A stretch of DNA of 34,621 nt. It comes from Cellulomonas rhizosphaerae. Its GTDB lineage: Bacteria > Actinomycetota > Actinomycetes > Actinomycetales > Cellulomonadaceae. The stretch lies in assembly GCF_003470205.1 (NCBI RefSeq), contig NZ_QWKP01000195.1, positions 1 through 34,621 of the forward strand, read 5' to 3'. The position numbers were made by a program, and so were the translations under genes. The notes beneath the pieces are model-generated. The model was given only the letters and a program-made list of their open reading frames with translations. It made no database searches and was not told where the DNA came from. Below are positions 28,678 through 34,621 of the stretch, piece by piece (position 1 is the first letter of the stretch; each line of letters begins with the position of its first letter).

Positions 28678-29390
28678 GCGCGCAGGGCTGTCATCAGCGC
28701 GCGGTAGTGCGCGATCGCCTCGACGGGCTCGCCGTCGTGCACGATGCGACCGTCGTCGACCACGAGCACGCGGTCGGCGCGGGCCGCGGCGTCGAGGTCG
28801 TGCGTCACGACGACGACCTGCTGGTCGAGCCCGTCGAGCAGGTCGTCGACCACCGTGCGCCAGCGCAGGTCGAGCAGCGTGGTCGGCTCGTCGCACACGA
28901 GGATCGCGGGCTCGACGGCCAGGACCGACGCGAGGGCCAGCAGCTGGCGCTGACCTCCGGACAGCACGTGCGCGGGCACCTCGGCCCGGTCGGCGAGCCC
29001 GAACCGCGCGAGCGCCGCACGGGCTGCCGCGTCGCGCTCGTCGGCCGTCAGCGGCAACCGGCGCAGCGACAGGGCGACGTCCTCGAGCGGCGTGGGCATC
29101 ACGATCTGCGCGTCCGGGTTGGTGAAGACGAATCCCACGCGCCGGCGCACCGCGCGCCCGTCGACGGCCGTGTCGAGCCCGTCCACCCGCACGCTGCCCG
29201 ACGCGGGCAGCACGAGCCCGTTGAGCAGCCTTGCGAGCGTGGACTTGCCCGAGCCGTTGGCGCCGATCACGGCGATGCGCCGCTCGGTCAGCCGCAGCCT
29301 GACCGGACCGAGCAGGCGCACCACACGATCGGCGTCGCCCGCGGGGTCCGGGCTGAACGCCGTGACGAGGACGTCGTCGAGCTCGATCAA
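28674..29390 (-). CDS. bioM: ECF transporter ATPase (biotin, BioM-like)
   Basis: This is a 238-aa ATPase. Walker A is IGANGSGKSTLARLLNGLVL, Q-loop GFVFTNPDAQIVMPTPLEDV (EcfA-type), signature LSGGQRQLLALASVLA, Walker B ILVCDEPTTLLD, and H-loop VVVTHDLDAAARAD. The only start giving a full N-terminus (LIELDDVLVT) is TTG 29390, one base after the bioY stop; TTG is rare here, and there is no ribosome binding site, so expression probably depends on coupling to bioY. Confidence 0.92.
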   Translation of the reverse strand: MIELDDVLVTAFSPDPAGDADRVVRLLGPVRLRLTERRIAVIGANGSGKSTLARLLNGLVLPASGSVRVDGLDTAVDGRAVRRRVGFVFTNPDAQIVMPTPLEDVALSLRRLPLTADERDAAARAALARFGLADRAEVPAHVLSGGQRQLLALASVLAVEPAILVCDEPTTLLDLRWRTVVDDLLDGLDQQVVVVTHDLDAAARADRVLVVDDGRIVHDGEPVEAIAHYRALMTALRA

Positions 29391-29391
29391 C

Positions 29392-30009
29392 TCAGCGCCG
29401 GTTGCGCAGCAGGTCGGGGTACGCGCGGAAGAGCGTGAACGCGACCGCGGCGGCGGCAGCGTTCTTGATGATGTCGCCGGGCAGGTAGACGACGTCGATC
29501 GCGACCGCGGCGCCCAGGTCCAGGTCCAGCTTGACCATGAGGCCGATGATGCCGCCCACGTGGATCGTCAGCAGCGAGCCGAACACGCCCGCGGAGAACA
29601 GGACGGTCCACCGCGCGTAGCCGACGGCTCGCGCGGCGGGCGTCGCGAGCACGCCGGCGAGCGCGGCGCCGAACGGGAAGGCGAGCAGGTAGCCGGCCGA
29701 CGGCTTGCTCAGCACGCCGAGCCCGCCCGTGGCCTCGGCGAAGATCGGCACGCCGGCCAGGCCGACGGCGAGGTAGAGCAGCACGGCGAGCGCGCCGCGG
29801 CGCCAGCCGAGGACGAGTCCGGCCAGGATGACGGCGAACGTCTGCAGCGTGATCGGGACGCCGGAGCCGGTGGGGATGCCGGGCAGGATCGCGCACACGG
29901 CGATGAACGCGGCGAACGTCGAGATGAGGGCGATGTCGGTGGTGACGCTGCTGCGTGAGACCGCCGGGGCGGGCAGTGCGTCGGCGGCGTCCTTCGTGAT
30001 GTCGGTCAT
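29392..30009 (-). CDS. bioY: Biotin transporter S component BioY
   Basis: This 205-aa protein has about six membrane segments. The BioY family text is clear: ISTFAAFIAVCAILPGIPTG, GVPITLQTFAVILAGLVLGW, RRGALAVLLYLAVGLAGVPI, and GKSTAG-like SKPSAGYLLAFPFGAALAGV. Substrate specificity for biotin is from the family. AGAGG lies 5-6 nt before ATG 30009. It heads the operon bioY-bioM-bioN; no bio biosynthesis gene is nearby. Confidence 0.94.
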   Translation of the reverse strand: MTDITKDAADALPAPAVSRSSVTTDIALISTFAAFIAVCAILPGIPTGSGVPITLQTFAVILAGLVLGWRRGALAVLLYLAVGLAGVPIFAEATGGLGVLSKPSAGYLLAFPFGAALAGVLATPAARAVGYARWTVLFSAGVFGSLLTIHVGGIIGLMVKLDLDLGAAVAIDVVYLPGDIIKNAAAAAVAFTLFRAYPDLLRNRR

Positions 30010-30121
30010 GGGAAACCTCTGTCCTGTTCGTGTGCGGGGCTCGTGCAAGGCGTCGTTCGGGGCGTCGTGCGGGCTTCCAGCAGGGCAGTGACGCACACCG
30101 GTCGATGCCGGCGGCAGGTCG

Positions 30122-30154
30122 AAACGCTAGCCCGAAGTAGACTTGCTGGCGTTT
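30122..30154. promoter_or_regulatory. Divergent promoters with an inverted repeat (bioY / ABC-F)
   Basis: Back-to-back -10 boxes: TAGCGT on - (30124-30129, for bioY, about 115-nt leader) and TAGACT on + (30138-30143, for the ABC-F gene). An inverted repeat aaacgctagc (30122-30131) / gctggcgttt (30145-30154), 9 of 10 matching, brackets both. The remaining 30010-30121 is the bioY leader; I see no riboswitch fold. Confidence 0.55.
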
Positions 30155-30201
30155 GTGCCCGCGGCCAAGACCCGTGCGGCCTTCTCGGAGGAAACCATCA
30201 A

Positions 30202-31800
30202 GTGATCACCGCCCAAGCGGTCGAGCTGCGCATCGGCGCACGCGTCCTGCTCGAAGAGTCCTCGTTCCGCATCGCGTCAGGCGACCGGATCGGCCTCGTC
30301 GGGCGCAACGGTGCCGGCAAGACGACGCTGACCAAGACCCTGGCAGGGGAGACCCTGCCGACGGGCGGCCAGATCGTGCGCTCCGGCGACGTCGGCTACC
30401 TGCCGCAGGACCCGGCCTCCGGAGACCTCGAGCAGCTCGCGATGGACCGGGTGCTCTCGGCCCGTGGTCTCGACGAGATCGTCAGCGCGCTGCGCAAGAC
30501 CGAGTCCGCCATGGCGAGCGAGGACGACGCCGTGCGCGACGCGGCGATGGAGCGCTACTCGCGCCTCAACGCCCGGTTCGACGCGGCCGGCGGCTACGCC
30601 GCGGAGTCCGAGGCGCACATCATCACCTCGAACCTCGGGCTCGACGACCGCGTGCTCGGCCAGACGCTCGGCACGCTCTCGGGTGGCCAGCGCCGCCGCG
30701 TCGAGCTCGCGCGCATCCTGTTCTCCGGCGTCGAGACGCTCCTGCTCGACGAGCCGACCAACCACCTCGACGCCGACTCGATCCTGTGGCTGCGCGACTA
30801 CCTCAAGGCCTACCCGGGCGGCTTCATCGTGATCTCCCACGACGCCGACCTGCTGCGGGCCACGGTGAACAAGGTCTTCCACCTGGACGCCAACCGCGCC
30901 CAGCTCGACCAGTACGCGCTCGGCTGGGACGCCTACCTGCAGCAGCGCGAGACCGACGAGAAGCGCCGCCGACGCGAGCGCGCCAACGCGGAGAAGAAGG
31001 CCGCGACGCTGCTCGCACAGGCCGACAAGATGCGCGCGAAGGCCACCAAGGCCGTCGCCGCGCAGAACATGGCCCGTCGCGCCGAGCGCATGCTGTCCGG
31101 GCTCGAAGCCGCACGCGTGTCCGACAAGGTCGCGCGCCTGCGGTTCCCCGACCCCGCGCCGTGCGGCCGCACGCCGCTGACCGCGTCCGGCCTGTCGAAG
31201 TCGTACGGGTCGCAGGAGGTCTTCACCGACGTCGACCTCGCGATCGACCGCGGCTCGCGCGTCGTGGTCCTCGGCCTCAACGGCGCCGGCAAGACGACGC
31301 TGCTGCGGATCCTGGGCGGCATCGACACGTCCGACACGGGCACCGTCAACCCGGGTCACGGCCTCAAGCTCGGCTACTACGCGCAGGAGCACGAGACCCT
31401 CGACCTGACCCGCACGGTCGTCGAGAACCTGCGCTCGGCCGCGCCGGACCTCACGGACACGCAGGTGCGTTCGGTGCTCGGTTCGTTCCTGTTCTCGGGC
31501 GACGACGCCGACAAGCCGGCCCGCGTGCTCTCGGGCGGGGAGAAGACACGTCTGGCGCTGGCCGCGCTCGTCGTCTCGTCGGCCAACGTCCTGCTGCTCG
31601 ACGAGCCCACCAACAACCTCGACCCGGCCTCGCGCGAGGAGATCCTCGCGGCCCTGCGCGGCTACACCGGCGCGGTCGTCCTGGTCTCGCACGACGAGGG
31701 CGCCGTGCAGGCGCTCAACCCCGAGCGCGTCCTGCTGCTGCCGGACGGCGACGAGGACATGTGGGGCAACGACTACCTGGACCTGATCACGCTGGCCTGA
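30202..31800 (+). CDS. ABC-F family ATPase (ribosome-associated)
   Basis: This is a 532-aa protein with two ABC domains and no membrane segment. Domain 1 has GRNGAGKTTLTK, LSGGQRRRVELARIL and LLLDEPTNHLDADS. A charged coiled linker follows (ETDEKRRRRERANAEKKAAT, to about residue 310). Domain 2 has GLNGAGKTTLLRILGG, LSGGEKTRLALAALV and LLLDEPTNNLDPAS. ABC-F proteins act on the ribosome in translation or antibiotic protection. It corresponds by place to Rv1473 of mycobacteria (from memory, annotated as macrolide-type). GTG start with GGAGGA 9 nt upstream; an internal upstream ATG is not needed. Confidence 0.92.
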   Translation: MITAQAVELRIGARVLLEESSFRIASGDRIGLVGRNGAGKTTLTKTLAGETLPTGGQIVRSGDVGYLPQDPASGDLEQLAMDRVLSARGLDEIVSALRKTESAMASEDDAVRDAAMERYSRLNARFDAAGGYAAESEAHIITSNLGLDDRVLGQTLGTLSGGQRRRVELARILFSGVETLLLDEPTNHLDADSILWLRDYLKAYPGGFIVISHDADLLRATVNKVFHLDANRAQLDQYALGWDAYLQQRETDEKRRRRERANAEKKAATLLAQADKMRAKATKAVAAQNMARRAERMLSGLEAARVSDKVARLRFPDPAPCGRTPLTASGLSKSYGSQEVFTDVDLAIDRGSRVVVLGLNGAGKTTLLRILGGIDTSDTGTVNPGHGLKLGYYAQEHETLDLTRTVVENLRSAAPDLTDTQVRSVLGSFLFSGDDADKPARVLSGGEKTRLALAALVVSSANVLLLDEPTNNLDPASREEILAALRGYTGAVVLVSHDEGAVQALNPERVLLLPDGDEDMWGNDYLDLITLA

Positions 31801-31822
31801 CGCCGGTCGCGCTCGGCTCCTT

Positions 31823-32737
31823 TCAGTCGCGCTCGGACCGGAGCTGGGCGTCCACCAGGGCGTCCTCCTCCGCCTCGGCGCGACCGTCGCGGCGGCGCGA
31901 GGTGTGCACGCGCTCGGGCCGCGGTCCGCGCGGCGCGCGAGGTGCCCACGGGTCGGGGTCGACGGGAGCGCGCGGCTCGTCCACGCCCTCGAGGACCTCG
32001 CGTCGCGCGAGGAGCCCGAACCCGACCAGCGAGCCGAGCGCGAACACCCACCACTGGAACGCGTACGACAGGTGCGAGCCGGGGTCGATGCTGGGCTCGG
32101 GCAGCGTGCCGGGCATGGGCGTGACGGCCGGGTCCTCGGAGACGAGGCCGCCGTACGCCTGCCACGCGGGTCCCTCGACGCCCGCGACGTCGAGGACCTC
32201 GTCGACGGCGATCGCCTGGACCTGGCCGGCGGGCGCCCTCCGGGTGGAGTCGGGCTCGTCGGCACGCAGGCGGACGGTGATCGTCACATCGCCCGTCGGG
32301 GGTGCCGGTGCGACGACGTCGGTGTCGGCGTCCTCGCCCGTCGGCACCCAGCCGCGGTCGACGACCAGGACCGTGCCCGCGTCGGTGGCCGTGGGCGCGG
32401 TGCCGGCGGACGAGTCGTCGACGACGAACGGGACCAGCACGTGGTAGGCCGGGGTGCCGTCAGCCGGTCGGTTGCGCAGCTCGACGGTCTGCTCGGGCAG
32501 GTAGTGCCCGGAGATGAGCACGGGCTTCCAGACGAGGTCGTCCGGGGCGGGCTGCTCGGGCGTCAGGACGCTCGACAGCGGCACCGGGTCAGCCCCGAAG
32601 TTGTCCATGACGATCGCGATCTGGGCGTCGCGCCACTCGTGCCGGTGCCACTGCCAGCGGCCCAGGAACACGCACGCCGTGGCGAGGGCCACGGCGAGCA
32701 GGCAGAGCCCGACGGCGCGGCGGACGGCCGGTCTCAC
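31823..32737 (-). CDS. SURF1 family protein
   Basis: This is a 304-aa protein. An N-terminal membrane segment (AVGLCLLAVALATACVFLGR, then WQWHRHEWRD) and a second one near residue 235-255 (LSYAFQWWVFALGSLVGFGL) flank an extracytoplasmic domain with RNRPADGTPAYHVLVPFVVD and VLVVDRGWVPTG. SURF1 helps assemble heme-aa3 oxidase, which fits the ctaA gene in this window. The tail after LEGVDEPRAP is charged and disordered (about 50 aa). GTG overlaps the preceding gene's stop by 4 bp. Confidence 0.9.
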   Translation of the reverse strand: MRPAVRRAVGLCLLAVALATACVFLGRWQWHRHEWRDAQIAIVMDNFGADPVPLSSVLTPEQPAPDDLVWKPVLISGHYLPEQTVELRNRPADGTPAYHVLVPFVVDDSSAGTAPTATDAGTVLVVDRGWVPTGEDADTDVVAPAPPTGDVTITVRLRADEPDSTRRAPAGQVQAIAVDEVLDVAGVEGPAWQAYGGLVSEDPAVTPMPGTLPEPSIDPGSHLSYAFQWWVFALGSLVGFGLLARREVLEGVDEPRAPVDPDPWAPRAPRGPRPERVHTSRRRDGRAEAEEDALVDAQLRSERD

Positions 32738-32970
32738 GTGGCCGCGCCCTCGAGGGAGTCGGCCGGCACCACCGAGCGCAGGAAGCCGCGCGTGTCGAGG
32801 AACTGCGAGAGGTGCTCGAGGTGGTCGTCGCACGCGAGCCACACCTTGCGCCGCTCGGTGGTGTGCAGCTTGGGGTTGTTCCACAGCAGGCCGTGGGTCG
32901 CCTCCGCGCGGCAGCCCTTGGCGGAGCAGATCATCTCGTCGACCGGGTCCGGGGTGAACAGCAGGCTCAT
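32734..32970 (-). CDS. Small Cys/His protein, putative metal-binding
   Basis: This is a 78-aa soluble protein. Four possible metal ligands are arranged C-x4-C (ICSAKGCRAEATHG) and C-x2-H (VWLACDDHLEHLSQFL), about 26 residues apart, suggesting a zinc ribbon. LLWNNPKLHTTERRK lies between them. It lies between DUF3099 and SURF1 with 4-bp overlaps on both sides, so it is cotranscribed. I do not know a function. Confidence 0.75.
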   Translation of the reverse strand: MSLLFTPDPVDEMICSAKGCRAEATHGLLWNNPKLHTTERRKVWLACDDHLEHLSQFLDTRGFLRSVVPADSLEGAAT

Positions 32971-33299
32971 CGCGGGCCACCGCCCAGGTGGCCGGCGTCG
33001 CGCGGTCCGGGTCCGATCTCGCGCGGGTCGATGAACGTCGTGTCGCCGTCGCGACGCTCGCGGCCGGCGTTGGCCAGGATCACGGCGATGTACGGCAGGA
33101 CCACCGCGCCGACGATGAGGATCACGGACGCCCAGCGCGGGATGTGCGCCCAGGTGACGACCGCGGCGGCGAAGCACAGGACGCGGATGCCCATCTGGAT
33201 CAGGTACCGCTTCTGGCGCCGCGCGACGTCGTCCGCGAGCGGTTCGGGCGCGGACGTGATCCGGGGGATCTCCGGTCCGTCCTGCTTGCGCACGCTCAC
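32967..33299 (-). CDS. DUF3099 membrane protein
   Basis: This is a 110-aa protein. IPRITSAPEPLADDVARRQK followed by RYLIQMGIRVLCFAAAVVTW fits the DUF3099 signature (ITSA...; R-Y-x2-x-M-x2-R-x2-CF). Two membrane segments are predicted (IRVLCFAAAVVTWAHI and WASVILIVGAVVLPYIAVIL). The tail is polar. GTG 33299 lies 6 nt after TAGGAT, so the mRNA is probably leaderless. It heads the operon DUF3099 - small Cys/His protein - SURF1. Confidence 0.85.
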   Translation of the reverse strand: MSVRKQDGPEIPRITSAPEPLADDVARRQKRYLIQMGIRVLCFAAAVVTWAHIPRWASVILIVGAVVLPYIAVILANAGRERRDGDTTFIDPREIGPGPRDAGHLGGGPR

Positions 33300-33305
33300 T
33301 ACCTG

Positions 33306-33311
33306 ATCCTA
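33306..33311 (-). promoter_or_regulatory. -10 box TAGGAT, leaderless promoter of the DUF3099 operon
   Basis: On the - strand TAGGAT is followed by 6 nt (caggta) and GTG 33299. Confidence 0.55.
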
Positions 33312-33324
33312 AGTCCGCTCGGCA

Positions 33325-33343
33325 GTTGTGCATGTCCCACAAC
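33325..33343. promoter_or_regulatory. Dyad between DUF3099 and fabG promoters
   Basis: gttgtg (33325-33330) and cacaac (33338-33343) form a perfect 6-bp inverted repeat around a 7-nt spacer, 55 nt upstream of the fabG -10. It could be an operator of either promoter. I do not recognise it as the FasR site. Confidence 0.45.
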
Positions 33344-33397
33344 CCGGCGCGACGAACGTGTGCCCGGACGGTCCCGCACCAGGCGGGTGGGCTCGGA

Positions 33398-33403
33398 TAG
33401 CGT
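33398..33403 (+). promoter_or_regulatory. -10 box TAGCGT, leaderless promoter of fabG-inhA
   Basis: TAGCGT is followed by 8 nt (cgtgtccc) and GTG 33412. Confidence 0.55.
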
Positions 33404-33411
33404 CGTGTCCC

Positions 33412-34134
33412 GTGCCAGAGACTTCCGACAACGCCCGCAGTGTCCTGATCACCGGTGCGAACCGCGGCATCGGCCGCGCGATCGCCGAGCGCTTCGTCGC
33501 CGCCGGGGACAAGGTCGCCACCATCTACCGTTCCGGTGACCTGCCCGAGGGCGTGCTGGGCGTGAAGGGTGACATGCGGTACAGCGCGTCGATCGACGCC
33601 GCGTTCACCGAGATCGAGGCCGCGCACGGCCCCGTCGAGGTGCTCGTCGCGAACGCCGGGATCACCCGCGACCAGCTGCTCATGCGGATGTCCGACGAGG
33701 AGTTCGACGACGTCCTGGACGTCAACCTCAAAGGCGCGTTCCGCTGCGCGCGCCGCGCGAGCAAGGGCATGATCCGCCTGCGCCGCGGCCGCATCGTGCT
33801 GATCTCCTCGGTCGTCGGCCTCTACGGCTCGCCCGGCCAGGTCAACTACTCCGCCTCCAAGGCGGCGCTCGTGGGCGTCGCGCGCTCGATCACGCGCGAG
33901 CTGGGCGGCCGCGGCATCACCGCGAACGTCGTCGCGCCGGGCTTCATCGACACCGACATGACGCGGGCGCTGCCCGAGGCCACCCAGAAGGCGTACGTCG
34001 ACTCCATCCCGGCCGGACGCTTCGCGCAGCCCGACGAGGTCGCGGCGGCCGTCGAGTTCCTCGCCTCGCCCGGCGCCGCGTACATCTCCGGCGCCGTGAT
34101 CCCGGTCGACGGCGGCCTGGGCATGGGCCACTGA
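33412..34134 (+). CDS. fabG: 3-oxoacyl-ACP reductase FabG (MabA-like)
   Basis: This 240-aa short-chain dehydrogenase reduces 3-oxoacyl-ACP with NADPH in FAS-II. Visible are SVLITGANRGIGRAIAERF (cofactor loop), VANAGITRDQLLMRM, the catalytic Ser in IVLISSVVGLYG, Tyr and Lys in YSASKAAL, and VVAPGFIDTDMT. It lies upstream of the InhA-type gene as in the mabA-inhA pair of mycobacteria. GTG 33412 is chosen because an upstream ATG at 33328 would include the TAGCGT box and 28 residues not seen in the family. Confidence 0.95.
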   Translation: MPETSDNARSVLITGANRGIGRAIAERFVAAGDKVATIYRSGDLPEGVLGVKGDMRYSASIDAAFTEIEAAHGPVEVLVANAGITRDQLLMRMSDEEFDDVLDVNLKGAFRCARRASKGMIRLRRGRIVLISSVVGLYGSPGQVNYSASKAALVGVARSITRELGGRGITANVVAPGFIDTDMTRALPEATQKAYVDSIPAGRFAQPDEVAAAVEFLASPGAAYISGAVIPVDGGLGMGH

Positions 34135-34157
34135 CGGGCCACTGACGGGTCACTGAA
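34125..34157 (+). repeat. 11-bp x 3 tandem repeat across the fabG stop
   Basis: gggccactgac is repeated at 34125-34135 and 34136-34146, with the variant gggtcactgaa at 34147-34157. The 11-bp period puts TGA into all three + frames (34132, 34143, 34154), so the fabG end carries stops in every frame. Confidence 0.9.
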
Positions 34158-34194
34158 CCTCCCGAACTCCCGCACGACAGAACGGAACACACTC

Positions 34195-34621
34195 ATGGGT
34201 CTGCTCGAAGGCAAGAAGCTCCTCGTCACCGGTGTCCTCACCGACGGCTCGATCGCGTTCCACGTCGCGCGCCTGGCCCAGCAGGAGGGCGCCCAGGTGG
34301 TGCTGACCTCCTTCGGCCGCCAGTTCCGGCTCACGCAGGCCATCGCGCGCCGTCTCCCCGCGCCCGCCGAGGTCGTGCAGCTCGACGTCACGTCCGACGA
34401 GGACCTCGCGGCCCTCGCCGACCGCCTGCGCGAGGTCGGCTTCGACTCGCTCGACGGCGTCGTGCACTCGATCGGCTTCGCGCCGCAGTCCGTCATGGGC
34501 GGCAACTTCCTGGCGGGCGAGTGGGCCGACGTGGCCACCGCGCTGCAGGTCTCGGCGTTCTCGCTGAAGTCGCTCGCGGTCGCCGCCCAGCCGCTGCTGA
34601 CCCGCGGCTCGTCGATCGTCG
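34195..34621 (+). CDS. inhA: Enoyl-ACP reductase, FabI/InhA type (3' partial)
   Basis: This reads 142 residues from ATG 34195 to the window end with no stop. MGLLEGKKLLVTGVLTDGSI followed by AFHVARLAQQEGAQ is the FabI/InhA cofactor loop (G-x5-SIA pattern), and DGVVHSIGFAPQSVMGG and TRGSSIV follow the same order as InhA. It reduces enoyl-ACP with NADH in the FAS-II cycle and is probably cotranscribed with fabG. The Tyr-Lys catalytic part lies outside the window. The binding site (ACGGAA) is weak. Confidence 0.92.
   Translation, partial: MGLLEGKKLLVTGVLTDGSIAFHVARLAQQEGAQVVLTSFGRQFRLTQAIARRLPAPAEVVQLDVTSDEDLAALADRLREVGFDSLDGVVHSIGFAPQSVMGGNFLAGEWADVATALQVSAFSLKSLAVAAQPLLTRGSSIV

Noticed and set aside
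30010..30121. Riboswitch in the bioY leader
   Set aside because: No conserved riboswitch core could be recognised by eye.
31806..31836. Direct repeat gtcgcgctcgg (31806 and 31826) and ccggtc/gaccgg arms between ABC-F and SURF1
   Set aside because: Pairing is weak and interrupted; not convincing as a terminator.

Overview
This is a high-GC (roughly 70% or more by eye) actinobacterial chromosome segment made almost entirely of housekeeping genes packed end to end. The gene order, the InhA-type enoyl reductase, SufR, SteA/SteB, DUF3099 and DUF2510 proteins, and leaderless promoters of the TAnnnT type point to Actinomycetota. A Micrococcales member of the Cellulomonas kind is my inference. I see no phage, IS element, CRISPR array, tRNA or rRNA.

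Region A (1-13712, + strand) matches, from memory, the mycobacterial Rv1691-Rv1700 block. In order it holds an intrinsically disordered TPR-like protein (5' cut by the window), a HAD-IIA phosphatase, a 68-aa protein, tlyA, nadK, recN, steA, steB/mctB, a WecA/MraY-like membrane protein, a MurJ-family flippase, pyrG and an ADP-ribose pyrophosphatase-type Nudix hydrolase. Genes overlap by 1-4 bp or are nearly contiguous, so this looks like one or two long transcripts. The WecA-like and MurJ-like genes sit between steB and pyrG and suggest an envelope-glycan module. A strong hairpin at 13755-13787 closes the block.

Region B (13794-18973, - strand) has a DUF2510 / superinfection-immunity-like membrane protein behind a DrrA/DrrB-like ABC exporter, then heme A synthase (ctaA), then a second two-gene ABC exporter.

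Region C (19031-25914, + strand) is a complete SUF iron-sulfur assembly operon: sufR-sufB-sufD-Rieske ferredoxin-sufC-sufS-sufU-sufT. It is preceded by a CAAC-N6-GTTG SufR operator lying over the likely -10. CtaA, the ABC pair and suf match the order Rv1456c-Rv1466 recalled from mycobacteria.

Region D (25941-30009) holds a small membrane protein, a Nudix hydrolase with a stand-alone LigD-type 3'-phosphoesterase domain protein, a secreted or membrane-anchored neutral zinc metallopeptidase, and a biotin ECF transporter (bioY-bioM-bioN, - strand).

Region E (30202-34621) holds an ABC-F ATPase, a convergent operon of DUF3099 protein, small Cys/His protein and SURF1, and then fabG-inhA (FAS-II; inhA cut by the window end).

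The clearest unexplained structure is (i) the charge-segregated repeat protein at the left edge, (ii) a 15-bp in-frame minisatellite at the tlyA start, (iii) at least eight genes whose start codon lies exactly 6 or 8 nt after a TAnnnT box (leaderless architecture), and (iv) several dyads in divergent promoter regions. I found no wholly new system; the best candidates for new biology are the SteA/SteB-WecA-like-MurJ-like module and the disordered TPR-like protein.
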